Source of the DNA: Plotosus lineatus
Taxonomy: Eukaryota > Chordata > Actinopteri > Siluriformes > Plotosidae
Assembly (NCBI GenBank): GCA_024760905.1
Contig: CM045734.1
Span: 867,467-931,466 of the forward strand
Length of the DNA: 64,000 bases
Direction of reading: 5' to 3'
Each line of letters opens with the position of its first letter. Position 1 is the stretch's first letter. The position numbers were made by a program, and so were the translations under genes. The notes under the pieces are model-generated. The model saw only the letters and a program-made list of their open reading frames with translations, was not told where the DNA came from and searched no databases. This document shows positions 50,126-61,763 of the stretch, in pieces.

Positions 50126-51455
50126 TATCGTCGTGCTTGATTCTTGGATCGAAGTTGCTCGGTTGAAGGTGTTTTGCTGAGCCCGCAAGCTCATGACCAA
50201 CCTATCAGTGGTAGCCGGACGTTCTTGCAGTGACAGGTTGTTGTTGTGATTAGCATACTTGTGGGCAAGTGGCGTTTGATGTTGTATTCTTTTAAAACGG
50301 AAATGGTTTCTTGTCAGATAAAACATACAGCCTTTTACCGGACTTTGTTAAAAAGTATTTAGGTGTCTATTTGTTATGAACCACCTGACACTCACTGTCG
50401 ACTTTTCTTTTCTCTGACATTGCTGCGGATGGGCTCTGTGCAGTAGAAGAGTAATCCTTTAACAGGAATTGACTTGAGCTCGGCAAAATCAACTGAGTGC
50501 GCATAATGTGCCACTGGTGTTGGAAAGCTGCCATTACAAGTCAAAGTCAAATGAATGCAATACAACATGTATAAGCCAGTAATTAAGTTGAAGAGGCTGG
50601 CAGAGAACCTGTGGCAGAGATGAACAATAGGACAATAAATCCAGTCATACAGAGTAATAGCAAAACAAGGACAACATAGAATACTTGGTATTGAATGGCT
50701 ATGAAACACACAGAACACTACTTCAGAAATTACAAACATGTATCAAGGTTGTGTCCAGGGTGAGAGGTGGAGCTGGGTTTTGCCTAGATTTTTTGAATTA
50801 CGATTAAATGTGATATACTACAATTTGTAGCATGCATTGCAATATGTATTACAATACGTTTTAAGAAGAATTTTAAATTAAAAGTGAGCCTGTTCTTGAC
50901 AGAATGTATTCTTTATTTCAAAAAAAAAAAAAAAAATCAACACAATTAAACTGTTTGGAGTCATTAAAATAAAAACTGTAAGCATCAGAAAAAAAATCTA
51001 TTCATGAAAATGTAATGTTTTAAACTTTGCCACAAACATTAGCACTGAAATAGAACTGCATATTGAGCAAGACAAGCTATTTAACATATTAAATACAGAT
51101 CAGGCCACTCATTTTTTATTTTCTGTTTGACGGATCCGCGAAGTGCTGACAAAAGTGCCGCTAAAAATAATTTTTAACTTTTCAATGTATTATTTTTTCC
51201 CCACCGATCTCTGTATTTTATGCTGATATGAAAAAAATATCAAATCTTAATCAGACACAAAATCTTGAATCTTTAAATATTTTGTATAATTTTACCTGTT
51301 CACCTTCGAGATCGCACTTACAGCTTTTATATCCAAATTAATTCTCGCATCAGGTATCATGAGTCGAGACTCTCAGCATGCTTTGCAAGTGACTTTAATG
51401 AAGTTCCATAGTGACCTTCCAAGATGGCACTCCCAATAAAGTGGTGCTCCTTCAA
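50126..51455. other. No recognised gene; AT-rich intergenic sequence
   Basis: No convincing open frame. Contains a poly(A) run at 50919-50936. A 115-codon minus-strand frame at 50392-50739 has no recognisable motif and is treated as chance. Confidence 0.25.
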
Positions 51456-51458
51456 GTG

Positions 51459-51800
51459 TCTTCTTCTTCTTCTTTTCCTTTTGGCTGTTCCTTTCAGGGG
51501 TCGCCACAGCAAACCATCCGCCTCCATCTCACCCTGTCCTCTGCATCTTCTTCTCTTACTCCAATGACACTCATGTCCTCCTTCACCACATCCATAAATC
51601 TCTTCTTTGGTCTTCCTCTCGGCCTTCTGCTTGGTAGTTCCAACCTCAGCATCCTACTGCCAATATAATCACTATCCCTCCTCTGTACATGTCCAAACCA
51701 TCTCAATCTAGCCTCTCTGACTTTGTCTCCAAAACATCTTACATGGGCTGTCCCTCTGATGTGCTCATTTCTGATCCTATCCATCCTCGTGACTCCCACT
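51459..51800 (-). pseudogene. RTE LINE 3' fragment
   Basis: Minus-strand frame with MDRIRNEHIRGTAHVR, RLRWFGHVQRRDSDYIGSRM and GRPKKRFMDVVKEDM to CCGDP. The 3' tail GGTCGCCACAGC...AAAAGGAAAAG-type and (CTT)n lie at 51459-51500 on the plus strand. It is 5'-truncated at about 51800, typical of incomplete reverse transcription. Confidence 0.85.
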
Positions 51801-51868
51801 TCTCGCTCGTCACTTCCGGCCTGGATGCAGCTTCAGCCTCTTCGGATCGCAGACAGAATGCAGGTGTG

Positions 51869-51869
51869 G

Positions 51870-51907
<38 letters not shown>
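51869..51907. repeat. Poly(A) run
   Basis: About 38 A residues after GCAGGTGTGG. The 70 bases before it are unrecognised; they could be the end of a small retroposed sequence. Confidence 0.95.
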
Positions 51908-51909
<2 letters not shown>

Positions 51910-51944
51910 GATGAACGGCCTAAACACACATTCATTGCTTGTTG

Positions 51945-52110
51945 CTCTGTCCCAGCCAGCACACCCATGTGGGCCCCACGTGGGTAAAAGCCGGGCCAGC
52001 TGGGCGGATCTGGGCTCGGGCTCAGCATGGGTTTCAAAGCGGATTCCTGCTGGGTCCCTTGTGGGCCACCGTGAATCTCACGAAAGCACGTGACCTATAC
52101 GGCGCCATTT
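51945..52110. repeat. Single end related to the foldback element
   Basis: CCCAGCCAGCACACCCATGT and GTGGGCCCCACGTGGGT resemble, but do not equal, the CCCAGTCAGCACAGAGACAT ends of the foldback element at 52462. Only one arm is visible. Confidence 0.4.
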
Positions 52111-52461
52111 TCAAAGTGATTTGTTGAGAGAAAGAAGCCGTTGTAAATACAAAGTTCTGGATTACTCCAATTTCAATTTATTTGGGAACGAATCAGTGAG
52201 TTTTTTTATATCACGTGATACGTATTTATTCTGTAGAATGGTTTGAATGGAATACACTTTTTGCTGCATTTATGTCATGATAAAATTCAAGCTGAGCAGC
52301 ACAATCCCATCAACCTGCCAGTAAATATTAGGCCAGCAGTAAATTATGCGAAATAATAACAGTATCACGGGCAGGTCTGTAGGATTGGCCTAGAATTTAT
52401 TATTCACATGAAGCATGTTCCGCACAGAACACCCTGGAATGAGTCTTCCATCTATAGTATG
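52111..52461. other. No recognised feature
   Basis: Unassigned AT-rich sequence between the single arm and the foldback element. Confidence 0.2.
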
Positions 52462-53531
52462 CCCAGTCAGCACAGAGACATGGGGCCCAGCTGGGGGCCT
52501 TATGGGCCAAAATAGAAGATTTTGTCCATGGGTTCTATGTGGGCCCCATCTGGGCTTGTCCATATTGGCTTAAATATGGGTTCCACGCGGGCAGCAACTG
52601 TGCTAGCCCAGATGGGCTAAAAAATGGGTCAAAATATGGGTCCCACAGGGGTGACACATGGGCTTGCTCAGATGGGCTAAAGCATGAGTCCCATATGAGT
52701 AATAAATGGTCTCGCCCAGATGGGCTAAAATGTGGGTCCAATATGGGCAACACATGGGAAGGCATGGGTCTTTGGGTCCTGCATGAGCTTTTCCCTGTAC
52801 AGTAGGGTAATGGCTCCAACATTCCTAAGTTGAATTCTAATTCTTTAATTCTAATAAATTATAAATGCTTCAATGTATTAATTATTTTAAATCAAGTTAT
52901 ATTTCCGAACTGGGGACAAAATCCCCGGTGACCATTTTGTGTGCTTTGTATTACCTTTTCGTGGGGCAATTGTGTTTTTGGTATTACAGAATAAATGTTC
53001 TAAAATGGTAGATCGAGCTTTTTAATTTGATTGTTTTACTTTGTTGGTTTGGAATTAGCACACGTGATAATTGAAAGTAATGCCATTTGAAATGGTGACA
53101 ATTTTTATGGAGCATTTAAACAGCAGATCTGGACTAACAAGCTTCAAGTGACACCCGTACTTTATTGTGTTACTTTCAGAAGAGCTCAGGAATGTTGGAG
53201 CCATTACCTTGCTGTACAAGGAAAAGCTCATGCAGGACCCATCGTTTAAACCGGTTTGGTACAAGGCCCATGCCTTCCCATGTGTTGCCCATATGGGATC
53301 CACATTTTAGCCCATATGGGCAAGCCCATTTTTTACCCAGATGGGACCCATGTTTTAGCCCATCTGGCCAAGCCATGTGTCACCCGTGTGGGTCCCATAT
53401 TTTAGCACAGATGGGGCCCACATAGAACCCATGGACAAAATCTTCTGGGGCCCAGTTGGGCTACCCATCTGGGCCCCATATTTTGGCCCATATGGCCCCC
53501 AGCTGGGCCCCATGTCTCTGTGCTGACTGGG
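52462..53531. mobile_element. 1.07-kb foldback element with repetitive arms
   Basis: The left arm (52462 to about 52836) and right arm (about 53183-53531) are inverted copies starting CCCAGTCAGCACAGAGACAT. Each arm is itself a string of variants of GCCCAGATGGGCTAAAATATGGGTCCCA, so any frame through it gives repeating Pro/Trp/Ser or Gly-rich nonsense. The 350-bp centre is unrelated AT-rich DNA. No transposase is present and no target duplication was found. Superfamily unknown. Confidence 0.65.
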
Positions 53532-53595
53532 GTGCGCTGTTCACCTTGATCCACCTAACTCAAAAAGAAAGGTGATGTATACATATATAAATATA

Positions 53596-53897
53596 CAGAC
53601 GCTACCCAACTTACGAATGCGATACGTTCCGAATGGCCATTCGTTAGATGAATTTGTTCGTAAGTCGTTACACGGCGTTATTTAGAGGGGAACATATGTT
53701 TAAAGCTTGTATAAGTAACCTATACGAGTTTGTACTGTATACAATATCTCTCCCCCCTCCAAGAGTGTTGCTATAACAAACGACGGAGTGGGCAGAGCAG
53801 AGTGATACACTGCATAGAATAGGCACGTAGAATAGGCGCTCACTCTCCTCTGCACACTCTGTAATTTTACGAATGTTCGTCAGCACGGTAGCGTCTG
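53596..53897. mobile_element. Small MITE
   Basis: Inverted ends CAGACGCTACC and GGTAGCGTCTG bound a 302-bp non-coding sequence with TTACGAATG words near both ends. Target duplication is unclear (TATA on the left, TTTATA on the right). Confidence 0.6.
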
Positions 53898-54511
53898 TTT
53901 ATAAGATAGTCAATATCACTGAGGAAAATGTGTTTGGGGCACTACCACATATGAAATTGTGGTTGTTTTGTGTTGTTAATGAAAAGGTTGATGGTATCTC
54001 ATCAATAAATAAGGAAATCAGGTTTTTAGCATGAGGTCGAATCTAGAAATACTGAATGATGCAGATTTAATGAACTGACTTAATGAACAGCCTGGATGAA
54101 ATTTTTCTCTTTTTTTCCTTCGTTTTATTGACTGCAGCGTTGCTGCACTTTCCAAACAGTTGGTGGTGATAATGCACAAAGGTTTTATTCGGAAGGACGG
54201 AAGGAAGAAGAACAGAAACGACGCGACACCAACCGGGTTTGGGGAAGATACATGTTTTTATCTTTAAATCCTGAGGTCAGTTAAAGGCAGCTGCTTTCTC
54301 TGGAGAACAGACTGGATCATAAATGGGTTTTTTATTTTGTTTAATAATGTTTAATGCCGGGAGGATTAAAGATTCTCACTGCTAGGGATTCACTTTTTGT
54401 AATTTTATTTTAAATTTAATTTACCTCAGCGAGCATTTCCTTGTGTTCTGAATATTACTAAAGTACAGATAATCACACAGTGTTTAAAATATGTTATTTT
54501 TAAACACCAGG
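53898..54511. other. No recognised feature
   Basis: Unassigned non-coding sequence up to the left end of the Harbinger-like element. Confidence 0.2.
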
Positions 54512-54689
54512 GGCCGGTTGTTCAAAACACGGTTATTTTAACCACCGGTTAACTCCTAACGGCTGGTTAAATTTTTAACCCACCGTTATCAAACCAACTG
54601 TTTAACCATGCCTTGAACAACGCAGATTTGTCACTTCGTTAGTTAACGTTGCCATCAAAGTTAACAGTTCGGTTAACGTTACTGGTTAG

Positions 54690-55440
54690 CACTAAGGGCT
54701 CATTCAACATTTTCCCAAGCGTACAAAACGTATGCTCGGGGGGAGGGGGTAAGATGTCTGTGTACGCTTTTTAATATAAAAATGTCGATCAATAGTAATA
54801 CATGCGCTCGCGAATATTTGTATTAATTTTTTTGTGCGTGTATGTTTGAAACTCTCAATGCGCGATTCGCCAACCACTTGCGGTGTTACATATCTGCAAA
54901 GTCTGCACTGAATACTACCCAACCCGGTATCAGCTGTTGAAACATCAGAAGGCAGCTGATTAAGGGTGTAGGCTGAAGGGGAGGAGCCACAGCAGGAGTT
55001 GAGTTCCACTGGACAAGAAATTATGTGTACTCACAATCTTATAAATAAACTGAACAACTTTTATTGAAGAGAAAGTCAGAGATAAGTTCCACATGACGAG
55101 AGTCAGGAGGTAAACCAGAAGTTAACGTGTAACGGGCACTGCACATGTGCACGCCCGAGCTGACCAATCAACAAACAGAATATCAGTAAGCAATAATAGC
55201 TGAACACTGTCAATCAAACAAAGAGCGAGTCTGAGAATAAAGCACAGTTTGTTAGTACCGCTTCCGGTTCCTGCACGTGTGTTAGAACACAAATATTGAC
55301 GCACAGAGAATGAATGGCTAAAATAATCAAAAGCCATCCAGCCTGGATCTGCAGCCTAATGGTCAGTACTTTTATAAAATAAATTTTAATAACATGAAAA
55401 ATATAATAAATAAAAATAATAAAAAAATAGAAAAAATAGT
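54690..55440 (+). repeat. Dispersed repeat, second copy
   Basis: Inverted paralogue of 9720-10890 (shared words include TATCTGCAAAGTCTGCACTG, CACATGTGCACGCCCGAGCT and GCAGCCTAATGG). It continues after the inserted elements at 55699-55793 and 58750-58782. No intact gene is in it. Confidence 0.65.
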
Positions 55441-55441
55441 A

Positions 55442-55698
55442 CAGTGGTATGAAAAAGTATCTGAACACAAACTATTAAATGTGAGGGTTCAGTTACTTAT
55501 TCCTCCCCCTTCTGTCATTGTTTGCATGCTATCCTCATTCAAATATGAAAACCTATAAATGTTTGGGTGGTTTTAGTTAAAGCAGATACTGTTTTTTTCA
55601 TCTGTGTGATTTTGACAAAGATCAAATTACATTTGATGGTGATTTTATGCAGAAATGTGAGAAATTCCAAAAGGTTCAGATACTTTTTCATACCACTG
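55442..55698. mobile_element. Tc1-derived MITE (257 bp)
   Basis: Ends CAGTGGTATGAAAAAGTATC and its complement match those of the Tc1 element at 48498-50123. Nearly all the interior, including the transposase gene, is missing, so it depends on the enzyme of a full-length relative. The left flank is TA; on the right TA has become TC. The paralogue near 9707-9730 lacks it. Confidence 0.82.
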
Positions 55699-55813
55699 TC
55701 TGTCTTTGTGCTGTAAATATGTATTGATGTTTGTTTGTGCCTTTGGATAGATAAATAACTTTAGCTCAATTTGTAAATGTATTTAGCACGTGTACTTGCA
55801 GATGTAGTTTGAA

Positions 55814-58729
55814 GGTCGAAGACGTCGAAGAAGGAGAGGTGGGAGGCGTGTCCGTAGGCAGAGAGAGAGAAGAGGAAAGGTATGAGTCTAGGACTGAGAG
55901 TGGGGACTTTGAATGTTGGAACTATGCATAGAAAAGGTAGAGAGCTGGTTGACATGATGCAGAGGAGGAAGGTGGACATACTGTGTGTTCAGGAGACCAG
56001 GTGGAAAGGTAGCAAAGCTAAAAGCTTAGGAGCAGGGTTTAAGCTATTTTATCACGGTGTGGATGGGAAGAGAAATGGAGTCGGAGTCATCTTGAAGGAG
56101 GAGTTTGTCAGGAATGTTCTAAAAGTGAAAAGAGTGTCAGACAGAGTGATGAATCTCAAGTTAGAAATTGAAGGTGTAATGCTCAATGTTGTTAGTGCTT
56201 ATGCCCCACAGGCAGGATGTGAGCTAGAAGAGAAGGAGAGATTCTGGAGTGACTTAGATGAAGTGATGCAGAGTACCTCCAGAGGTGAAAGAGTGCTCAT
56301 TGGTGCAGACTTCAATGGACATGTTGGTGCAGGCAACAGAGGGGACAAGGAAGTGATGGGCAGGTTTGGTATCCAGGACAGGAACGCAGAAGGACAGATG
56401 TTGATAGATTTTGCAAAAAGGATGGAAATGGCTGTGGTGAATACTTTCTTTGAGAAGAAACAGGAGCATAGGGTGACTTATAAAAGCGGAGGTAGGCGCA
56501 CACAGGTAGACTACATCTTGTGTAGGCGATGTAATTTGAAGGAAGTCAGTGACTGCAAAGTCATCGTGGGTGAGAGTGTTGCCAAACAGCATGGGATGGT
56601 GGTGTGCAGGATGACTCTGATGGTGAGAAAGGTGAAAAAGGCAAAGGCAGAGCAGAAGACAAAGTGGTGGAAGCTGAAAAAGGAAGAGTGTCGTGTTGTC
56701 TTCAAGGAGGAGTTGAAACAGGCTTTGGGTGGCCAGGAAGTGCTTCCAAATGACTGGACAACCACAGCAAATGTGATCAGGGACACAGGTAGGAGAGTAC
56801 TTGGTGTGTCCTCTGGAAGGAAAGTAGATAAGGAGACTTGGTGGTGGAATGAGGAAGTGCAGGAGTGTGTACAAAGGAAGAGGTTAGCTAAGAAGAAGTG
56901 GGACATTGAGAGGACCGAAGAGAGTAAACAGGAGTACAGGGAGACACAGCGTAAGGCGAAAGTAGCAGTGGCTAAGGCCAAACAGAGGGCGTATGATGAC
57001 TTGTATGATAGGTTGGATAGTAAAGAGGGAGAAAATGATCTATACAGGTTGGCACAGCAGAGAAATAGAGATGGGAAGGACGTGCAGCAAGTTAGATTGA
57101 TAAAGGACAGAGAGGGAACTGGATTGACTAATGACAGAAGTGTGCTGGGAGAATGGAAAGAGTACTTTGAAGAGCTGATGAATGAGGAAAATGAGAGAGA
57201 AAAAAGAGTAGAAGAGGTAACCATTGAGGAGCAGGATGTAGCAAAGATCAGTAAGGGTGAAGTGAGAAGGGCATTGAAGAGGATGAAGAATGGAAAGGCA
57301 GTTGGTCCTGATGATATACCTGTGAAGGTATAGAAGTGTCTAGGAGAGGTAGCAGTAGATTTTCTGACAAGAACATTCAACAAGGTACTAGAGAGTGAGC
57401 AGATGCCGGAGGAGTGGAGGAGAAGTGTGCTGGTGCCCATTTTTAAGAACAAGGGAGACGTGCAGAGTTGCAGCAACTACAGAGGGAAAAAGTTGATGAG
57501 CCATACGATGAAGTTATGGGAAAGAATAGTGGAAGCTAGACTAAGGGCAGAGGTCAGCATTTGTGAACAACAGTTTGGTTTCATGCCAAGAAAGAGCACC
57601 ACAGATGCAATGTTTGCCTTGAGGATGTTAATAGAGAAGTACAGAGAAGGTCAGAGGGAGCTACATTGTGCCTTTGTGGATCTGGAAAAAGCATATGACA
57701 GGGTGCCAAGAGAAGAACTGTGGTATTGCATGAGGAAGTCTGGAGTGGCAGAGAAGTATATTAGAGTGGTGCAGGACATGTATGAGAGATGTAAGACAGT
57801 GGTGAGGTGTGCTGTCGGTGTGACCGACGAATTCAAGGTGGAGGTGGGACTGCATCAAGGGTCAGCTCTGAGCCCCTTCTTGTTTGCTATGGTGATGGAC
57901 AGGCTGGCAGACGAGGTGAGACAAGAATCTCCATGGACTATGATGTTTGCAGATGACATTGTGATCTGTAGTGAGAGCAGAGAACAAGTGCAGGAAAATT
58001 TAGAGAGGTGGAGGTATGCCCTGGAAAGGAGAGGAATGAAGGTTAGCCTCAGAAAATCAGAATACATGTGTGTGAATGAGAAGGACCCAGGAGGAACGGT
58101 GATGTTACAGGGAGCAGAGATAACGAAGGTGGAGGATTTTAAGTACTTAGGCTCAACAATCCAGAGCAATGGAGAGTGTGGAAAAGAGGTGAAGAAGCGT
58201 GTGCAGGCAGGCTGGAATGGTTGGAGAAAAGTATCCGGTGTGATGTGCGATAGGAGAGTGTCAGCAAGAATGAAGGGAAAAGTGTACAAGATGGTGGTGA
58301 GGCCAGCGATGTTGTATGGCTTAGAAACAGTGGCGCTGAGGAAAAGGCAGGAGGCAGAGCTGGAGGTAGCGGAGATGAAAATGTTGAGGTTCTCCCTGGG
58401 AGTAACGAGGATGGATAGGATCAGAAATTAGTATATCAGAAGGACAGCCCACGTAAGATGTTTTGGAAACAAAGTCAGAGAGGCTAGATTGAGATGGTTT
58501 GGACATGTACAGAGGAGGGATAGTGAGTTTATTGGCAGTAGGATGCTGAGGTTGGAACTACCAGGCAGAAGGCCTCGAGGAAGACCGAAGAAGAGATTTA
58601 TGGATGTGGTGAAGGAAGACATGAAGGTCGTTGGAGTCAGAAAAGAAGATGCGGAGGACAAGGTGAGGTGGATGATTTGCTGTGGCGACCCCTGAAGGGA
58701 GCAGCCGAAAGTAAAAGAAGAAGAAGAAG
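55814..58729 (+). mobile_element. RTE-clade LINE, nearly intact
   Basis: An exact 20-bp duplication flanks it (55794-55813 and 58730-58749). It starts in the 5' untranslated region (GTCGAAGACGTCGAAGAAGG) and ends in GGCGACCCCTGAAGGGAGCA then an AAG-repeat tail. Slightly 5'-shortened relative to the copy at 12064. The paralogue at 9618-9637 holds a single copy of the 20-mer, the empty site. Confidence 0.92.
55882..58695 (+). pseudogene. RTE LINE ORF: endonuclease plus reverse transcriptase, two stops
   Basis: One frame of 938 codons including the stop, starting MSLGLRVGTLNVGTM. Endonuclease (about 1-240): CVQETRWKG, NVVSAYAPQ, IGADFNGHVG, VDYILCRR. Linker with basic residues (240-400). RT (about 430-760): KAVGPDDIPVKV, VPIFKNKGDVQSCSNYRG, AFVDLEKAYDRVPREEL (motif A), GLHQGSALSPFLFAMVMDRL, TMMFADDIVICSES (catalytic FADD), KYLGSTIQSNGECGKEVK. 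The C-terminal GHVQRRDSEF...GRPKKRFMDVV segment follows. The frame is broken only by TAG at 57331 (TGG in the other copy) and TAG at 58429 (a Glu codon elsewhere). All main catalytic residues are present. Without those stops it would look active, so the source family was active recently. Confidence 0.9.
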
Positions 58730-59104
58730 ACTTGCAGATGTAGTTTGAAATATATTTGAGAATGTTTTTGGTTGAACTATAATACAGTATGCCCTTGACT
58801 ATTCGCGGTTTTGCACCCATGGTTTGAGTATTCGCTGACTGCCGAGCAACTGGCACGTGATTCAAATTCAGCCAATGGCTGTCCTCCTTTCTCCTGATTG
58901 GTTGAGCTGATGCCCCAAGCCCTTTTTCCTCATTCGTGCACAAGTTGTCAATGAGCCTCTTTTTTTGTGTATATTTTAATTACCAGTTAAGCTCTATGAT
59001 ACCACTCAAACCCTGTGCATCTTCTCTGGCTAAGCGATAGAAAACGCTGGATGTCTCTTCTGAATAAATAAGACTTTCTCCTGAGAAACGACGGTTTTCT
59101 CTGA

Positions 59105-60165
59105 ACTGTTGTATTAAAATCTTTTTCAATTATTATTCCAGTACAGTACTTAAGTTCATGTTTATGCATGAGATTTTATGTTCCGTAGCCTGTTTCACAA
59201 ACGATACCTAAAGGATAAACTTTATTACAGTACTCTTCATGTCCTTTTACATTGAAGTTGGAGTGACATTTCCACAATGGCGCTGCCCAGCGGGCGACGT
59301 CGCGGAGTTCTCAGAGTCAAATTGTTTCTTTGTTCGTTTTAAATATTTTATTTGTTGTTTTGTTTTGTTCATGTTTTGCGCTATGCTCGTCTACGACCGG
59401 TCAACTCTACTACAACTATAAGATTGGAGTATCTTCGGGCATGTATATTTAGCAGAGCTAACATGCTATGGTACGCAGCTCAATGCGAGCAGCATCCCAG
59501 CTAGCAATAAGCCCAGGCGGGAAGGGGCCGAACGACGACTTTGGTGCTTGCAATTGCAGGGAATGTAGGCCGTGTAGCCGGCTGGTATAATCTCCTCGAG
59601 CCATGTTTCACAAAAACACAGTCCTGTAGATCCCTCTACACTGCAATCTGAGCATGAAGCTCATCCATCTTGTTTCGCCGGGACTAAACATTTTCAAGCA
59701 GTCTGGCCGGAAGTGCTAACCAAGCGTCGGAGAATCTGAGAACTCCGCCTGGGCTTATTGTTAGCATTGAGCTCCCATAGAATAGCATAGCATATCAGCT
59801 CACGATAGAACTTGTTGCGTGCTTAGTTGCCCAAAGCTAAAGCTGCTCATAGCTGTGGTAGGGTCGACCGATCATAGACAAGTGTAGTGCAAAACATGAA
59901 CAAACAAATAAGACAAATTAAAACGAACAAAAACAATTTGACTCTGAGAACTCAGCGACGTTGCCCTCAAGGCAGCACCATCTTGGAGACGGCACTCCAA
60001 GTTCAATGTAAAAGGACATGAAGCATGATAAAGTTTATCCTTTTGGTATCATTTGCTAAACATGCTCCAGAACATAAAATCTCACTCACAAACATTCTCA
60101 GAATTAACTTAGGTACTGTACTGGAATAATAATAATTGAAAAAGACTTTAAAACGAGTGCTTTAC
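59105..60165. repeat. Large inverted repeat (arms ~300 bp)
   Basis: The arm at about 59105-59412 (CAATTATTATTCCAGTACAG, AGGATAAACTTTATTA, GTCCTTTTACATTGAA) is the inverted copy of about 59858-60165, separated by some 445 bases. The arms also contain ATGGCG(C/T)TGCC-type words. It looks like a foldback insertion inside the pogo-like element. Confidence 0.7.
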
Positions 60166-60268
60166 AACAGTATATGCTGTATAATGTTTATATTTTATCA
60201 TCAATAAAAATAAGAGGAAAAATTAAAAAGTTTTTCTTAATCATTACTATATTTTACTACATTAATAC

Positions 60269-60412
60269 ATAAAAGATTTATGGATGCGGTGAAGGCGGAC
60301 ATGAAGGTCGTTCGAGTAAGAGTAGAAGATGCAGAGGACAGGGAGAGATGGAGGCAGATCATTTGCTGTGGCAACCCCTGAAGGGAACAGCCGAAAGGAC
60401 AAGAAGAAGAAT
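60269..60412 (+). pseudogene. RTE LINE 3' tail fragment
   Basis: Encodes RFMDAVKADMKVV, then DAEDRERWRQIICCGNP and the tail GGAACAGCCGAAAGGAC with AAG repeats. Heavily 5'-truncated. Confidence 0.85.
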
Positions 60413-60613
60413 ACGGTATTAATGAGAGACTTTCTGTAGAATGTGTTTAAGAAGCATATTTTAGCGCATGTAATAGGCACATAGTATTTTACTTCCGGCT
60501 GCTCATTCGCGCATGTGACGGGTACAGAACTCGTGGATTATCTCGATTCGCGGGAGGGCTTTGAACCGAACCCCCACTAATGTCAAAGGCCTACTGTATT
60601 AATAATATTTATG

Positions 60614-61039
60614 AGAATCCATCCTCAGTTTGTCGCAGTTGGTGATTGTCAGTCGGCCAAGAAATTAAGTCGTTACGCCTTCTCACCAAGGCATCTGTAA
60701 TATCTCTCACTATTCTCAATACTGTACTTTTGTCCAAGGCCACAGTGTCCCCAACCACCTGTAGAAGCTCCCACTGGCAGAAAGGCGAAGGGCCGCCAAC
60801 ACTTGCAATTCAACAGTCAGTGCGTGGCCCCTATCCGTGGGACGCTGCAAATCACCTCCCAGTAGATTGCACAGGTACGCAATTGAGCCTCTCCCAAACC
60901 GGTAGCGGATTCTTAATTCTTCGTCTGAAAAAGCAGCTATGTCATAATCAAACCCACGGTACACTCTGTCCTTACGCCGCTGATGCGGTTTCATGAATCC
61001 AGCGTTAGCCATGAACGTCATCTTGCAAGTTAACCACAT
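60614..61039 (-). pseudogene. HARBI1-like transposase relic
   Basis: The minus-strand frame (60716-61039) encodes RVYRGFDYDIAAFSDEELRI, then RYRFGRGSIAYLCNLLGGDL, RPTDRGHALTVELQVLAALR and SASGSFYRWLG, the N-terminal half of PIF/Harbinger (HARBI1-type) nucleases. After a frameshift near 60740 the family sequence continues (SWPTDNHQLRQTEDGFS) to about 60614, where the pogo-like insertion begins. The catalytic DDE part is lost. Its place next to the right inverted repeat supports the transposon assignment. Confidence 0.75.
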
Positions 61040-61214
61040 GTTACAAATTTAGTGGTCATGCTTAGGTGTGTTAACTTTAACGTCACGTTAACAGTCGGTG
61101 AAAGTTAACCGAGTTTTGAACAACAAGATAACGGCAGCGTTAAATTTAACGGTCGGTTAACTCTACTTAACCAGTGGTTAAAAAATAACCGTGTTTTGAA
61201 CAACCGGCCTCTGG

Positions 61215-61529
61215 TGTTTTTTACCAACTGATTAAAGAATTTATGACTAACAGACTTCCCTCCTCCTGTTTAATTCTGTGCACCAAACCGGTTCTGTGTG
61301 GTACTGGTTTCTCATGCTCGGCTCAGAATTTCAACAGCTCTTGGAGATTTATTTATAATATCCCCATTGTGTTTTTACAACTATTCAAATATCTGTAATA
61401 ATCCATTAAATCTGTGATGATCCATAAAAAAAGCCCTGTAAAAATACAAATCAGATGTCAATCCCAAATCATTCAGTTATTATTTTTATATTCTGACAGT
61501 TCTAGAGAGTCCCAACAGATGCCACGTGA
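61215..61529. other. No recognised feature
   Basis: Sequence right of the Harbinger-like end. No gene or repeat end recognised. Confidence 0.2.
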
Positions 61530-61763
61530 TTCTAAAATGTTGTTCTGGCTCTACAGTGGTATCTTGCCTGATGAAATGAATCCGTTCCGATCCTTCTCAC
61601 CCTATCCTCTGTGTTTTCTTTTCTTACGTCAACTACCTTCATGTCCTCCTTCACCACATCCATCAATCTCCTCTTTTGATCTTCCTCTAGACCTTGTAGT
61701 TCCAACCTCAGCATCCTACTACCAATACATCCAGGATCACTATCCCAAACCATCTCAAGCTAG
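61530..61763 (-). pseudogene. RTE LINE 3' fragment, first part
   Basis: Minus-strand pieces GSRMLRLEL and RRLMDVVKEDMKVVDVRKEN show the RTE C terminus. The sequence is interrupted after CTCAAGCTAG by the candidate solo LTR and resumes at 62811. Confidence 0.8.

Larger units (their letters stand above)
58785..60596. mobile_element. Pogo/Tigger-like non-autonomous element with a nested palindrome
   Basis: Left end CAGTATGCCCTTGACTATTC with GCGGTTTTG, right end ...CACTAATGTCAAAGGCCTACTG, and TA on both sides (58783-58784 and 60597-60598) suggest a Tc1/mariner-superfamily element of pogo type. The ends are only imperfectly complementary. No transposase was recognised. It carries the inverted-repeat structure at 59105-60165 and an RTE tail fragment at 60269. 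Confidence 0.55.
54512..61214 (-). mobile_element. PIF/Harbinger-like transposon carrying later insertions
   Basis: The left end GGGGCCGGTTGTTCAAAACA is mirrored at the right (TGTTTTGAACAACCGGCCTC). The similarity extends over about 40 bases, with further AACGGTTAACC-type words for some 150 bases on both sides. A minus-strand transposase N-terminal relic of the HARBI1 type lies just inside the right end. The 6.7-kb span contains a Tc1 MITE, an RTE LINE, a pogo-like element and the dispersed repeat. The 3-bp target duplication could not be fixed because both flanks are T-rich. Confidence 0.65.

Noticed and set aside
50392..50739. 115-codon minus-strand frame
   Set aside because: No recognisable motif, no splice context and strongly AT-rich surroundings; probably chance.
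52535..53425. Frames with repeating Pro/Ser/Trp or Gly-rich peptides
   Set aside because: They are translations of the repetitive foldback arms and occur on both strands equally.
58785..60596. Gene at 59239-59421 with CpG-like words (GCGGGCGACGTCGCGG)
   Set aside because: The segment is one arm of an inverted repeat, and the open frame is short and hydrophobic by chance.
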